Position numbers and translations under genes: made by a program. A DNA stretch of 64,000 nucleotides from Campylobacter sp. CN_NE2 (GTDB taxonomy: Bacteria; Campylobacterota; Campylobacteria; Campylobacterales; Campylobacteraceae). Location: assembly GCF_027797465.1 (NCBI RefSeq), contig NZ_CP115608.1:496001-560000 (forward strand), given 5' to 3'. The notes under the pieces are model-generated. The model was not told the DNA's origin and did no database searches. It worked only from the letters and a program-made list of their open reading frames with translations. Positions 8,201-16,187 of this stretch are shown here, piece by piece (the stretch's first letter is position 1; the number at the start of each line of letters is the position of its first letter).

Positions 8201-10343
8201 TTTAAATATCATCAACCAGCAAGAACTAGACGCTTTTAAGGCTTTTGATACGCCGATTTATTTTGCAATGCGATATTATGATATTTACAATGATTTAAGC
8301 ACATATTTTACTAATGCCGATGAGCTTAAATTCGGCGGCGATATGGTTATGGCAAATTTCGCTGCCATGAAGCGAGATGCAAGTCCTGTGCAAAAACGCA
8401 AGGAACGCTCTTTTGTCATTATGAAAAGCGGAAAAACAAACGAACAAGGAACGGCTGAATTTGAACTAAAATTCCCAAGCAATTTTAATTCAAAAGTTAG
8501 AATTTCAGCCCTAAGTGTCGATGATAACACGATAAATTCTACAAATTCATATATCGACATAAAAGACGAAGTGGTTATAAAACCTTCCGAGCTTACATAT
8601 TTGGTTAAAAATGATAAGATTGATTTTTCTTTAACGCTTATGAATACGACAAATTCGGATAAAAATTTAACGCTAAAAATTGAAAATTCGCCAAATTTAA
8701 ACCTTGGAGAATTTAATAAAAATATAAACCTTAAAGCTCTTTCAAATTCGCATGAAAAATTCAGCCTAAATGCGCGTGATTTAGGAAATGCGAGTTTAAA
8801 TTTTATAGTCCAAGATAAAGATAAAATCTATAAAAACAAACTCAAATTTAGCGTTATTTCGCAATTCCCTGCAAGTAAATTTTTCAAATCAGGCTTTGCA
8901 AAGTCAAAAATAGATTTAAATCTAGGCGATGAAAGCTATAAAAACGCCTTTGTAAATGTTTCGGCAACGCCAAATGCAATCTCTTTTGTGCATGATTTAA
9001 ACTCATATCCGTATGGTTGCACCGAGCAAATCACTTCAAAAATGGTCGCGCTAAATCATCTTTATCAAAGAGATAAAAACGCCACAACGCTAGATAAAAT
9101 CAAAGATAACGCAAGGGTAGTTATTTCTCGTCTTAAAAATGACGGCAGTTTTGGCTACTGGTCGGCTTACGGGCATACAAACGAGTATGCTTCGGTTTAT
9201 GCAGCTGATATTTTGCTAGAATTTGATGAAAAATATAATTTCATCGGCGAAAATCAACGCAAACTGATATTTAGATATTTGAAAACAAATTTCAAAAATA
9301 ACTTTTTAAAAACCTATGCAAATTTTATTTTAAATCGCCACAAACAGCTACCGGTAAGCGAGATAAATTTTATGTTTGATAACCTTATTTACGATGTAAG
9401 TTTGCATAGTCGCTATATGATGGCGCACATTTTAAAAACAAATAATATGCAAAAAGAATTTGATATTGTTTTGCAAAAAATAAATTCGCAATTAAACGAT
9501 ATTGGTAAATTTGATGATGTTGTTTTTGATAGCAGTTATAGAAATATCGCTTTTGCGCTTTTTGTCCATGCCTTGACATTAGAGCCAAACCAAAATTCGC
9601 TAAGTTTTATAGACTATTTAACAAATAATTTTGAAAATATCAAAAGCACGCAAGAAAGAGCTTTTATAGTCAGAGCTTTTGATGAATATTTTAAAAATGG
9701 CGATACAAAGGCGAATTTTGCACTTGAATTTGACGGAAAAATAGATGAATTCAGTGCTCAAATTTCAAGGCAATTTGCTCTTGAAAATCCTCAAATTTCG
9801 ATTATGCCAAAAGATGAAAAAGGCGTATTTTATTCACTTTTATCATTTGGTTATGAAAAAGTGCCTTTAAAACACAAGGATTTCGATCCTAGCGAATTTG
9901 ATAAACCTTTTGCAAAATTTAATCCCGAGCTTAAAATTTTTAGAGAATTCACCGATACGAACGGCAAAAAAGTAGATCTAAATAGCCTAAAAGTCGGCGA
10001 TAGAATTTTTTCTAAAATTAAGGTTTATTCGAATTTTTGGGTGAGAAATTTAGCTATCGATGAAGCCGTTAGTAGCTGTTTTGAAACGGTAAATGAAAGA
10101 CTTTATCCTAGCACTCGCACAAAATTTACGCAAGATAAAGCCAAATTTAACCACAAAGAATATCTTTTCGATAGAGTGCTTTATTTTCCAAATGATTTTA
10201 CGCGCGAGATTACCATTTTTACGCCGCTAAATGTCGTCATAAGCGGCGAATGCTCGCTTCCTGCTGTAAAAGCCGAATATATGCAAGATGAAAGCTTAAA
10301 CGACTACGACCTAGAAATGCTTAAATTTAAGGTTAGCGAGTGA
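5211..10343 (+). CDS. Bacterial alpha-2-macroglobulin family protein, periplasmic
   Basis: A 1710-residue protein with an N-terminal hydrophobic signal (cleavage likely after MAFG), followed by a long series of beta-rich macroglobulin-type domains. The thioester motif YGCTEQ places Cys1270 and Gln1273 in the expected sequence context, inside the alpha-helical thioester domain. Bacterial alpha-2-macroglobulins trap proteases that enter the periplasm by covalent capture. Pairing with PBP1C suggests defence of the wall when the outer membrane is breached. E. coli YfhM is a lipoprotein. Here the signal contains a Cys (FLCGM) but no good lipobox, so a soluble periplasmic form is more likely. An AGGAG-like site (cggagaaa) precedes the ATG. 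Length matches the family. Confidence 0.9.
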   Translation: MLKKILILPFLCGMAFGVSVMQKGNYIEFSDIFMDKKFSITQDEIFKCEPKINGTYEFIDNGEIRTIKFYPKTPLIAGKKYNCSLPDGGEFSFSTNSFGLSEFRKIKSGLVVAKFNDFVDIDELKSNLTVYKMENLAKNDITHEIRTADYKTFFIDYNAKMDKIAVEISNSLKSKFGVKIKSGKILKTDEEPFVDNKNAINLTEVSATGYSYDDGKLGIRLYFKDWLRASSKFVRIKGVSNFSISEPSYCGYYRHDESIKEQIPQNANYYIDIKSDEFLPNENYEITLLRGFGDNYTLLREDLNFKILTQDRKPFIAFSDEKKFVPKSAVVSFKASNLNEISVMISKLLDQNLRYFLNFDDNAYPYTKEILSQKFDIGGAKNEVIERKINFDFKGYTDGIYKISVAYKDGEELKTIDKIVYLSDISATATLSQNGILILTSRLSSGEILPKTNVLIYSDTNEIIYNDKTDKNGILKISDKDFLDKKPKSIFIQNGKESAFLIFNNAVMESEPTKNLKRSFLYLASDLINPNEQIQGVFILKNSDFSAIKGVPIKLRIFDPKNIEILSKGVKTDDFGVVEIDEKMGEMTGIYRIDAIFENKIIASKNFSVENFIPNRIKNDIITDKKEYFGNEFIKIKAVSNYLLGAPSSDMDGNLIATMFDKKLKFDEYKDFSFENELLQKAGNTEFENIFFRLDKNGEKELIIAPLQDQNVSNAYDILLNFSVNDGGKMVNAYEDVAYFPYKNIIGISANKRFTKTDDSVNFQTILLDSAAKKPISGEIDIEIYKKDYDYVFNGDYYAEQLNFVLMDSFKTKNSQFDYKFKSGGDYLVVAHDYLSGSSASIKVDVSGWGYYGKLDAKSITTAKIVLEKTSFKPGEIIKGIINSPIENGILSVSLVSDDIADFVVKEFKQGSGEFELKVPQNFTGGHISASIFRPATPTNAPLRTFANLAVKVDNSSHKSPISLFHDKSSKNGETTKIIVSAEPNSKVVLFAADMGILNIINQQELDAFKAFDTPIYFAMRYYDIYNDLSTYFTNADELKFGGDMVMANFAAMKRDASPVQKRKERSFVIMKSGKTNEQGTAEFELKFPSNFNSKVRISALSVDDNTINSTNSYIDIKDEVVIKPSELTYLVKNDKIDFSLTLMNTTNSDKNLTLKIENSPNLNLGEFNKNINLKALSNSHEKFSLNARDLGNASLNFIVQDKDKIYKNKLKFSVISQFPASKFFKSGFAKSKIDLNLGDESYKNAFVNVSATPNAISFVHDLNSYPYGCTEQITSKMVALNHLYQRDKNATTLDKIKDNARVVISRLKNDGSFGYWSAYGHTNEYASVYAADILLEFDEKYNFIGENQRKLIFRYLKTNFKNNFLKTYANFILNRHKQLPVSEINFMFDNLIYDVSLHSRYMMAHILKTNNMQKEFDIVLQKINSQLNDIGKFDDVVFDSSYRNIAFALFVHALTLEPNQNSLSFIDYLTNNFENIKSTQERAFIVRAFDEYFKNGDTKANFALEFDGKIDEFSAQISRQFALENPQISIMPKDEKGVFYSLLSFGYEKVPLKHKDFDPSEFDKPFAKFNPELKIFREFTDTNGKKVDLNSLKVGDRIFSKIKVYSNFWVRNLAIDEAVSSCFETVNERLYPSTRTKFTQDKAKFNHKEYLFDRVLYFPNDFTREITIFTPLNVVISGECSLPAVKAEYMQDESLNDYDLEMLKFKVSE

Positions 10344-10354
10344 AAAAATTTATA

Positions 10355-10385
10355 AATTTTGGCGAAATAAATTTTCGCCAAAATT
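10355..10385. terminator. Perfect 13-bp inverted repeat after the alpha-2-macroglobulin gene
   Basis: Arms 10355-10367 and 10373-10385 are exact reverse complements (core TTTTGGCGAAA) around a 5-base loop. It begins 12 bases after the stop codon and ahead of the valS promoter region. There is no clean U-tract after the stem, so termination is inferred from placement and symmetry. Confidence 0.55.
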
Positions 10386-10487
10386 CACTTTAAAATATCC
10401 GTAAATTCAGCTTTAATCAACTCTTTATACAAATTTTGATAAAATCGCCGAATTTATTATGAATTCACAAATTTAAAAGGCGAAAAC

Positions 10488-13109
10488 ATGGCAGATTTTT
10501 ACAATCCAAAAGAAGTTGAAGAAAAATTTTATAAAATTTGGGAAGAGCGCGGTTATTTCGAGATCGACGGCAACAAAAATATCCAAGAAAAAGGCAAAAC
10601 ATTTTGCATTATGATGCCCCCGCCAAATGTAACGGGCGTTTTGCACATAGGACACTCGCTGACTTGCACACTCCAAGACATTATGACGCGCTATAAACGC
10701 ATGGACGGATACAAAGCGCTGTATCAACCAGGACTCGATCACGCAGGAATCGCCACTCAAAATGTCGTCGAACGCGAACTTTTAGCCAAAGGCATAAAAA
10801 AAGAAGAAATCGGCAGGGAAGAGTTTTTAAAACATGTTTGGAAATGGAAAGAGCAAAGCGGCGGCACGATAGTTCGCCAAATCCGCCGCCTTGGCGTGGG
10901 TCCAGCGTGGAGTAGAGAGAGATTTACCATGGACGACGGGCTTAAAAACGCCGTGCGAAAAGCCTTTGTAAATTTATACGAAAAGGGCTTAATCGTGCGA
11001 GGCAATTATATGGTGAATTGGTGCACTCACGACGGCGCACTTAGCGATGTGGAAGTCGAACACAAGGCAAATAAGGGCAAACTTTATTATGTGCGATACT
11101 ATTTAGACAGCGAAAAAGATAAATTTATCGTAGTGGCGACTACTAGACCTGAAACATATTTCGGCGATACCGCAGTAATGGTAAATCCAAACGACGAACG
11201 CTTCAAACACCTAATCGGCAAGTTCGTAAATTTACCGATAATAAACCGCAAAATTCAAATCATCGCCGACGAGCATGTCGATATGGCATTTGGAACAGGC
11301 TGCGTAAAAGTTACCCCAGCGCATGATCAAAACGACTACGAAGTCGGCAATCGCCACGATTTGGAATTTATCACAATCTTTGACGAAAAGGGTATTTTAA
11401 ACGAATATTGTGGCGAATTTAAAGGACTTGAACGCCTTGAAGCCAGAGATAAAATCGTCGCAAAGCTTGATGAGCTAGGCTTTATCGAAAAAATCGAAGA
11501 TTACGAAAATCAAGTTGGGTATTGCTACCGCTGTAAAAATGTCGTCGAGCCCTATATCTCAAAGCAATGGTTTGTCAAATCAGACATCGCTAAAAACGCC
11601 ATAAAAATGGTAAATGACGGTGGGGCTGAGTTTTTCCCAGCGCACTGGATAAATAGCTTTAATGCGTGGATGAGAGAGCTAAAAGACTGGTGCATTAGCC
11701 GTCAGCTTTGGTGGGGACACCGAATTCCTGTGTTTTACTGCGAGTGCGGACATGAGTGGGCGGACGAAAATGAAAGCCCAAGCAAATGCCCAAAATGCGG
11801 TAGTTCGAAATTCACGCAAGACCCAGATGTCCTTGATACTTGGTTTTCTAGCGGCTTGTGGCCGATTTCGACACTTGGCTGGGGCAACGGCGACGCGCTA
11901 AAAGATGAAAAATGGCATGAGAGCGATTTGGAAGAGTTTTACCCAAATACTATGCTGATTACGGGCTTTGACATACTTTTCTTTTGGGTTGCAAGAATGT
12001 TTTTCCAATGCGAAAATGCTACTGCCAAATTGCCATTTCACGATGTCTATCTCCACGCCCTAGTTAAGGACAAAGACGGCAAAAAAATGAGTAAATCAAG
12101 CAAAAATATCGTCGATCCGCTCGATAAAATCGATGAGTATTCAGCCGACATTTTGCGATTTACCCTGACCGTTTTATGCGTGCAGGGTCGCGACCTACGC
12201 CTAAGCGATGATAAGCTTTTGATTTATAGAAATTTTGTAAATAAGCTTTATAACGCAAGTAAATTTTTGCTTTTAAATTCGGCTAAATTCGGTGATTTGG
12301 ACGAAAATTTGGTTCAAACGAAGCTTGGAGAGTATATGCTAAGCCGTTTTAAGGCGTGTGTAAATTCGATCAGGGCAAATCTCGACGCATACCGCTTCAA
12401 CGACGCTGCGACTGATTTGTATAAATTTTTCTGGGACGAATTTTGCGACTGGGGGATTGAGCTAAGTAAAGCAAACAAGGCTGCAATCCCTGAGCTTGGT
12501 ATGATTTTTAAAGAAGCTTTGAAGCTTTTAAGCCCATTTATGCCGTTTATCAGCGAGTATCTTTACCATGAGCTTAGCGGCACTTCGTTGGAGAGCGGAG
12601 AATCCGTAACCATGATGAGATACCCAAAAACTTCGGCACAAAACGAAGGGATCGAAAAGCTTTTTGAGCGCGTGATTGAAGCGATTGTGAGCATTCGTCG
12701 TGCAAAAGCGACGATTGATTTAGGAAATGCCAAAATCGCAAAGGCTTTTGTGCTAAGCTCATTTGATTTAAGCGAGGCGAAAGATTATATCAAAACTCTT
12801 GCCAAATGCGATGAAATTGAGTTTGTAAGCGCCCCTGTGGCAAATGCCGTGCGTGATGTGAGTGCGAATTTAGAAAGCTTTGTCGCGCTTGAAGGCGTGG
12901 ATTTAAACCCTATCATAAATCGCTTGAATTCGCAAAAAACAAAGCTTGAAAAAGAGATTAGCAAACTAGAAAATATGCTAGGAAATGAGAAATTTATGGC
13001 CTCAGCCCCAGCTAGCGTCATCGAAACCAATCGCAACGGCTTAGCAAACGCAAAAGAGCAATTTAGTAAAGTTTGCGGGGAACTCGCAAATTTGGGAGTG
13101 AAAAATTAA
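10488..13109 (+). CDS. valS: Valyl-tRNA synthetase
   Basis: Class I aminoacyl-tRNA synthetase of 873 residues that charges tRNA-Val in the cytoplasm. HIGH is at residues 53-56 in the context PPPNVTGVLHIGH. KMSKS is at 533-537. Two zinc-binding cysteine pairs (CYRC and CECG with CPKC) are visible. The C-terminus (about 810-870) is the predicted coiled coil typical of ValRS, which separates it from IleRS and LeuRS. A GATAAAAT -10-like element sits upstream, and an AAAAGG precedes the ATG. Base composition is distinctly richer in G+C than in the two genes that follow. Confidence 0.97.
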   Translation: MADFYNPKEVEEKFYKIWEERGYFEIDGNKNIQEKGKTFCIMMPPPNVTGVLHIGHSLTCTLQDIMTRYKRMDGYKALYQPGLDHAGIATQNVVERELLAKGIKKEEIGREEFLKHVWKWKEQSGGTIVRQIRRLGVGPAWSRERFTMDDGLKNAVRKAFVNLYEKGLIVRGNYMVNWCTHDGALSDVEVEHKANKGKLYYVRYYLDSEKDKFIVVATTRPETYFGDTAVMVNPNDERFKHLIGKFVNLPIINRKIQIIADEHVDMAFGTGCVKVTPAHDQNDYEVGNRHDLEFITIFDEKGILNEYCGEFKGLERLEARDKIVAKLDELGFIEKIEDYENQVGYCYRCKNVVEPYISKQWFVKSDIAKNAIKMVNDGGAEFFPAHWINSFNAWMRELKDWCISRQLWWGHRIPVFYCECGHEWADENESPSKCPKCGSSKFTQDPDVLDTWFSSGLWPISTLGWGNGDALKDEKWHESDLEEFYPNTMLITGFDILFFWVARMFFQCENATAKLPFHDVYLHALVKDKDGKKMSKSSKNIVDPLDKIDEYSADILRFTLTVLCVQGRDLRLSDDKLLIYRNFVNKLYNASKFLLLNSAKFGDLDENLVQTKLGEYMLSRFKACVNSIRANLDAYRFNDAATDLYKFFWDEFCDWGIELSKANKAAIPELGMIFKEALKLLSPFMPFISEYLYHELSGTSLESGESVTMMRYPKTSAQNEGIEKLFERVIEAIVSIRRAKATIDLGNAKIAKAFVLSSFDLSEAKDYIKTLAKCDEIEFVSAPVANAVRDVSANLESFVALEGVDLNPIINRLNSQKTKLEKEISKLENMLGNEKFMASAPASVIETNRNGLANAKEQFSKVCGELANLGVKN

Positions 13110-13122
13110 AAGGAGTGTCAAA

Positions 13123-14109
13123 ATGGTGGAATATTTGAAAATAGAAAATTTTAAAAGTATGAAAGAGCTTGAAATCAGTGGTTTATCTCATATAAATATA
13201 TTTGTCGGCAAAGCAAATACTGGTAAAACAAGTGTTTTAGAGGCGTTAAGTCTCTTATATGAAAGACCAAAAAATTATGCTTTTGACAATATGTTGGAAT
13301 TTAGAGAACAAAAAGTTATGCAACAGCAAATTTCACAATATGGCATTATTCAACAAATATATGATGACGATGCACTCGAAGGTTTATTTTACGGTAAGAA
13401 TACAGATAATAAAGTAACCATAAAAACAAATTTAAGAACTTTAACATTTAGTTTTAAAACCAATGAGCTAAAAGATCCGATTATTGGTAACACAATTCAT
13501 ACAAATCAACAAGTGCAACGCACTTATAAACCAATGAATGTATCAGAAACTGCAAATTTAATATATAGTAATCATCAAGCAAAAATTTTAGCAAACGCAT
13601 ACAATGAACTTATTGACAACAATGAAAAAAAAGAAAAATTTTTAGATTATATTAAAATGTTTGACGAAGAAAACAAAGACATCTATGAGTGTGAATTAAA
13701 AAAAGATAATCTATACATTCGTATGCGTTCTTTACAAAAACCAATAAATATAAAACAAATGGGTCAAGGTTTTATTTTTTATGCTACTATTTGTGCTTTG
13801 CTTGTGCGTGGCGATAAAACTATAATCATAGATGAGATAGAAAATGGACTTCATTATTCTGCGTTAGATATGGTCTTAAATATAATATTTGATAAAGCAA
13901 AAAATGAAAATATTCAGTTTTTTATTTCTACACATAGTTTAGAATTTTTAAAAAAAGCAAATATTATATTAGATAGTGGAAAATTTGGGGATTTGGTAAG
14001 CGTATTTAATATTTTTAAACAAAAAGACGGTTCTACTGATTATATAAAATATTCACAAAAAGAATTTATTAGAGAACTTGATTTAGATAATGAAATTAGG
14101 GGCTTTTAA
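13123..14109 (+). CDS. AAA/ABC-type ATPase (OLD/RloA-like), first gene of a two-gene ATPase-TOPRIM module
   Basis: A 328-residue SMC/OLD-like ATPase. The N-terminus KIENFKSMKELEISGLSHIN runs into Walker A GKANTGKT (residues 29-36). Walker B IIIDEIENG (Asp237, Glu238) and the switch histidine in STHS (His271) close the site. Such proteins act as sensors in defence systems of the OLD/Gabija, PARIS, Septu and Rlo/AbiL types. The start ATG has an AAGGAG and lies 13 bases after valS. It overlaps the next gene by one base. The pair is strikingly AT-rich: some 60-base lines hold only about a fifth G+C, against roughly 40-50% in flanking valS, DUF486 and ddh. This points to recent acquisition. The family is clear; a defence role is inference. 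Confidence 0.8.
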   Translation: MVEYLKIENFKSMKELEISGLSHINIFVGKANTGKTSVLEALSLLYERPKNYAFDNMLEFREQKVMQQQISQYGIIQQIYDDDALEGLFYGKNTDNKVTIKTNLRTLTFSFKTNELKDPIIGNTIHTNQQVQRTYKPMNVSETANLIYSNHQAKILANAYNELIDNNEKKEKFLDYIKMFDEENKDIYECELKKDNLYIRMRSLQKPINIKQMGQGFIFYATICALLVRGDKTIIIDEIENGLHYSALDMVLNIIFDKAKNENIQFFISTHSLEFLKKANIILDSGKFGDLVSVFNIFKQKDGSTDYIKYSQKEFIRELDLDNEIRGF

Positions 14110-14657
14110 TGAGAATTTTTGTTGAAGGCGAAAGTGATAAAATTTTTATAAAATTTTATTTAGAACATTTAAATATAAATGATAATTACAAAATTACAGT
14201 CGTAGGCGAAGAAGATAAAAAAGGTGGAAAAGATAATATTATCCATACCAATGAAATAGAAAAAATTGAAGATAAATTTTTGGTTATTTTCGATGCCGAT
14301 GATGATTTAGAAGCAGCCAAAGATAATATTAAAGAACAAATAAGCAATATAAATTCAAATGCTCAATATGAAATTTTTCTTTTTCCAAACAATAAAGACA
14401 ATGGAAATTTAGAAACATTGTATGTAAAAATTGCCACGAATACAAAATTTATAGAGTGTTTTGAAAAATACAAAAAGTGTATAAATCAGCAACTATCAAA
14501 CAAATCAAAAATTTATGCGTATTTAGAAGCTTGTGGTTTAAAAACCAATTACGAAAAAATTAAATTAGACGAACTAAGAAATGCTTTTAATTTTGAAGAT
14601 GATTATTTAAAACCACTAAAAGAATTTTTAGAAAAAAATTTAGGTGGCGCACAATGA
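14109..14657 (+). CDS. TOPRIM-like protein resembling DUF3226/RloB, partner of the upstream ATPase
   Basis: A 182-residue protein. It opens with IFVEGESD (Glu6, Glu8, Asp10) and has a hydrophobic strand ending in DADDD (residues 62-66). This acidic pattern is the signature of a TOPRIM metal site, as in OLD nucleases, DUF4435 and RloB. A PNNKDNGNLE segment (93-102) matches the P-x-N/D-G-x-LE motif I associate with DUF3226. The expected role is a metal-dependent nuclease or effector released or controlled by the ATPase. It shares one base with the ATPase gene and overlaps the following DUF486 gene by four bases (ATGA), so all three should be co-translated. Family assignment is from motif memory, without a profile search. 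Confidence 0.65.
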   Translation: MRIFVEGESDKIFIKFYLEHLNINDNYKITVVGEEDKKGGKDNIIHTNEIEKIEDKFLVIFDADDDLEAAKDNIKEQISNINSNAQYEIFLFPNNKDNGNLETLYVKIATNTKFIECFEKYKKCINQQLSNKSKIYAYLEACGLKTNYEKIKLDELRNAFNFEDDYLKPLKEFLEKNLGGAQ

Positions 14658-15022
14658 AACCATACTACACCATAATTTTACTGATTTTTTCAAATGTTTT
14701 GATGACGATTGCCTGGTATGCGCACCTGAAATTTACCAAAATCCCGTTTTTTAGCAACCTTGGGCTTTTTGGGATTATTCTATTTGGCTGGTGCGTGGCG
14801 TTTTTCGAGTATTGTCTGCTGATCCCAGCCAATAAATACGGCTACATCGGCAACGGCGGTTCGTTTGACATTTGGCAACTAAAAGTCATGCAAGAAGTCA
14901 TCACGCTTAGCGTTTTTAGCGTGTTTGCACTGCTGATTTTCAAAAGCGAAGCCTTTCGGATAAACCACATTATAAGCTTTGTTTTTCTAGTTTTGGCTGT
15001 GTATTTTATGTTTAAAAAATAG
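14654..15022 (+). CDS. DUF486/DMT-like small membrane protein
   Basis: A 122-residue protein with four predicted membrane helices. It contains the DUF486 family features NVLMTIAWYAHLKF, FGWCVAFFEYCLLIPANKYGY and FDIWQLKVMQEVITL. Function is unknown; the fold resembles half of a drug/metabolite transporter. Its start overlaps the stop of the TOPRIM-like gene, and its ribosome site (AGGTGG) lies inside that gene. Its base composition is nevertheless like valS and ddh, so it appears to be the resident gene into whose upstream side the AT-rich pair was placed. Confidence 0.85.
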   Translation: MKPYYTIILLIFSNVLMTIAWYAHLKFTKIPFFSNLGLFGIILFGWCVAFFEYCLLIPANKYGYIGNGGSFDIWQLKVMQEVITLSVFSVFALLIFKSEAFRINHIISFVFLVLAVYFMFKK

Positions 15023-15030
15023 GAAATTTT

Positions 15031-15084
15031 ATGATATTTTTTGGTTTTTCAAAACGATTTTGGCGATTTGAGATGGTTCCGTGA
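15031..15084 (+). CDS. Possible 17-codon small open reading frame
   Basis: An ATG at 15031 follows AGGAAA by five bases and opens a 17-codon frame (MIFFGFSKRFWRFEMVP) that ends before ddh. It is aromatic and basic, with no recognised relative. It could be a leader peptide, a remnant or chance; only the ribosome site argues for translation. Confidence 0.2.
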   Translation: MIFFGFSKRFWRFEMVP

Positions 15085-15137
15085 AACCCGCAAAATAGGC
15101 AAAATTCAGAAATAAAATTTAATAAAAAGGACAAAAG

Positions 15138-16121
15138 ATGAGTAAAATCAAAGTAGGAATTTTAGGTTATGGAAATTTAGGTCGTGGCGTCGAACTAGCC
15201 GTGCGAAACACAAGCGATATGGAAGTTTTTGGCGTTTTTTCTCGCCGTGAGCCAGCTAGCGTGAAAACCTGCGGCGCGAGTGTTTATAGTGTGAATGAAA
15301 TCTTAAATTTCAAGGGAAAATTCGATGTTTTGGTGCTTTGCGGTGGCTCGGCGACTGATTTGCCAACTCAAACGCCAGAGTTTGCCAAAAACTTCTGCGT
15401 TGTCGATAGTTTCGATACACACGCCAAAATCCCTGAACACTTCGCAAATGTAGATAACGCAGCCAAAGGCGGCGGAAATGTCGGCATTATCGCTATTGGC
15501 TGGGATCCGGGTCTATTTTCGCTAAACCGCCTTGTGGGCGAAAGCGTGCTAGAAAGCGGCGAGAGCTACACATTTTGGGGCAAAGGCGTGAGCCAAGGGC
15601 ATTCTGACGCTATCCGCCGAATCAAAGGTGTAGTCGATGCTAGACAATACACAGTGCCGATAGAAAGCGCGTTAGCAAGTGTCAGAGCCGGAGAAAATCC
15701 AAATTTAAGCACCCGTGAAAAGCATTTGCGTGAGTGTTTCGTGGTAGTAGAAGACGGCGCAGACAAGGCGAAAATCGAAAACGAAATCAAAACAATGCCA
15801 AATTATTTCGCTGATTACGATACGACCGTGCATTTTATCGACCTTGAAACACTAAAACGCGAACACGGCGGAATCCCGCATGGTGGCTTCGTGCTAAGAA
15901 GCGGTAGCACAGGAGAGCACGGCGAGACAAAACACCTAATCGAATTTAGCCTAAAACTTGATTCAAACCCTGAATTCACAGCTAGCGTGCTAGTGGCGTA
16001 TGCAAGAGCGGCGCACCGACTGCATAAAGAGGGCAAAAGCGGTGCATTTAGCATTTTTGACATCGCACCTGCGCTAATCTCGCCAAAAACCCCTGAGCAG
16101 CTCAGAAAAGAGATTTTGTAA
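15138..16121 (+). CDS. ddh: meso-Diaminopimelate D-dehydrogenase
   Basis: A 327-residue NADPH-dependent dehydrogenase that converts tetrahydrodipicolinate directly to meso-diaminopimelate. This one-step route supplies both lysine and peptidoglycan. The N-terminal Rossmann fold shows VGILGYGNLGRGVELAV. Family-typical segments follow: CGGSATDLPTQTPEFA, VDSFDTHAKIPEHF, IGWDPGLFSLNRL, WGKGVSQGHSDAIRRIKGV and HGGFVLRSG. Length matches the family. AAAAAGGACAAAAG precedes the ATG. It is followed by a stem-loop. Ddh has a patchy distribution, while Campylobacter is generally thought to use the succinylase route, so its presence is notable. Confidence 0.92.
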   Translation: MSKIKVGILGYGNLGRGVELAVRNTSDMEVFGVFSRREPASVKTCGASVYSVNEILNFKGKFDVLVLCGGSATDLPTQTPEFAKNFCVVDSFDTHAKIPEHFANVDNAAKGGGNVGIIAIGWDPGLFSLNRLVGESVLESGESYTFWGKGVSQGHSDAIRRIKGVVDARQYTVPIESALASVRAGENPNLSTREKHLRECFVVVEDGADKAKIENEIKTMPNYFADYDTTVHFIDLETLKREHGGIPHGGFVLRSGSTGEHGETKHLIEFSLKLDSNPEFTASVLVAYARAAHRLHKEGKSGAFSIFDIAPALISPKTPEQLRKEIL

Positions 16122-16129
16122 AATTTATT

Positions 16130-16156
16130 GCCGTGCGAATTTGTAATTTGCACGGC
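16130..16156. terminator. Stem-loop downstream of ddh
   Basis: Arms 16130-16141 and 16145-16156 pair over 12 bases, with one G-U and core GCCGTGC/GCACGGC, around a 3-base loop. It begins nine bases after the ddh stop. The sequence after it is AT-rich but is not a clean U-tract. Confidence 0.6.
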
Positions 16157-16187
16157 GAGATTTAAAAAGAATTTTTGAGTAGAAATT

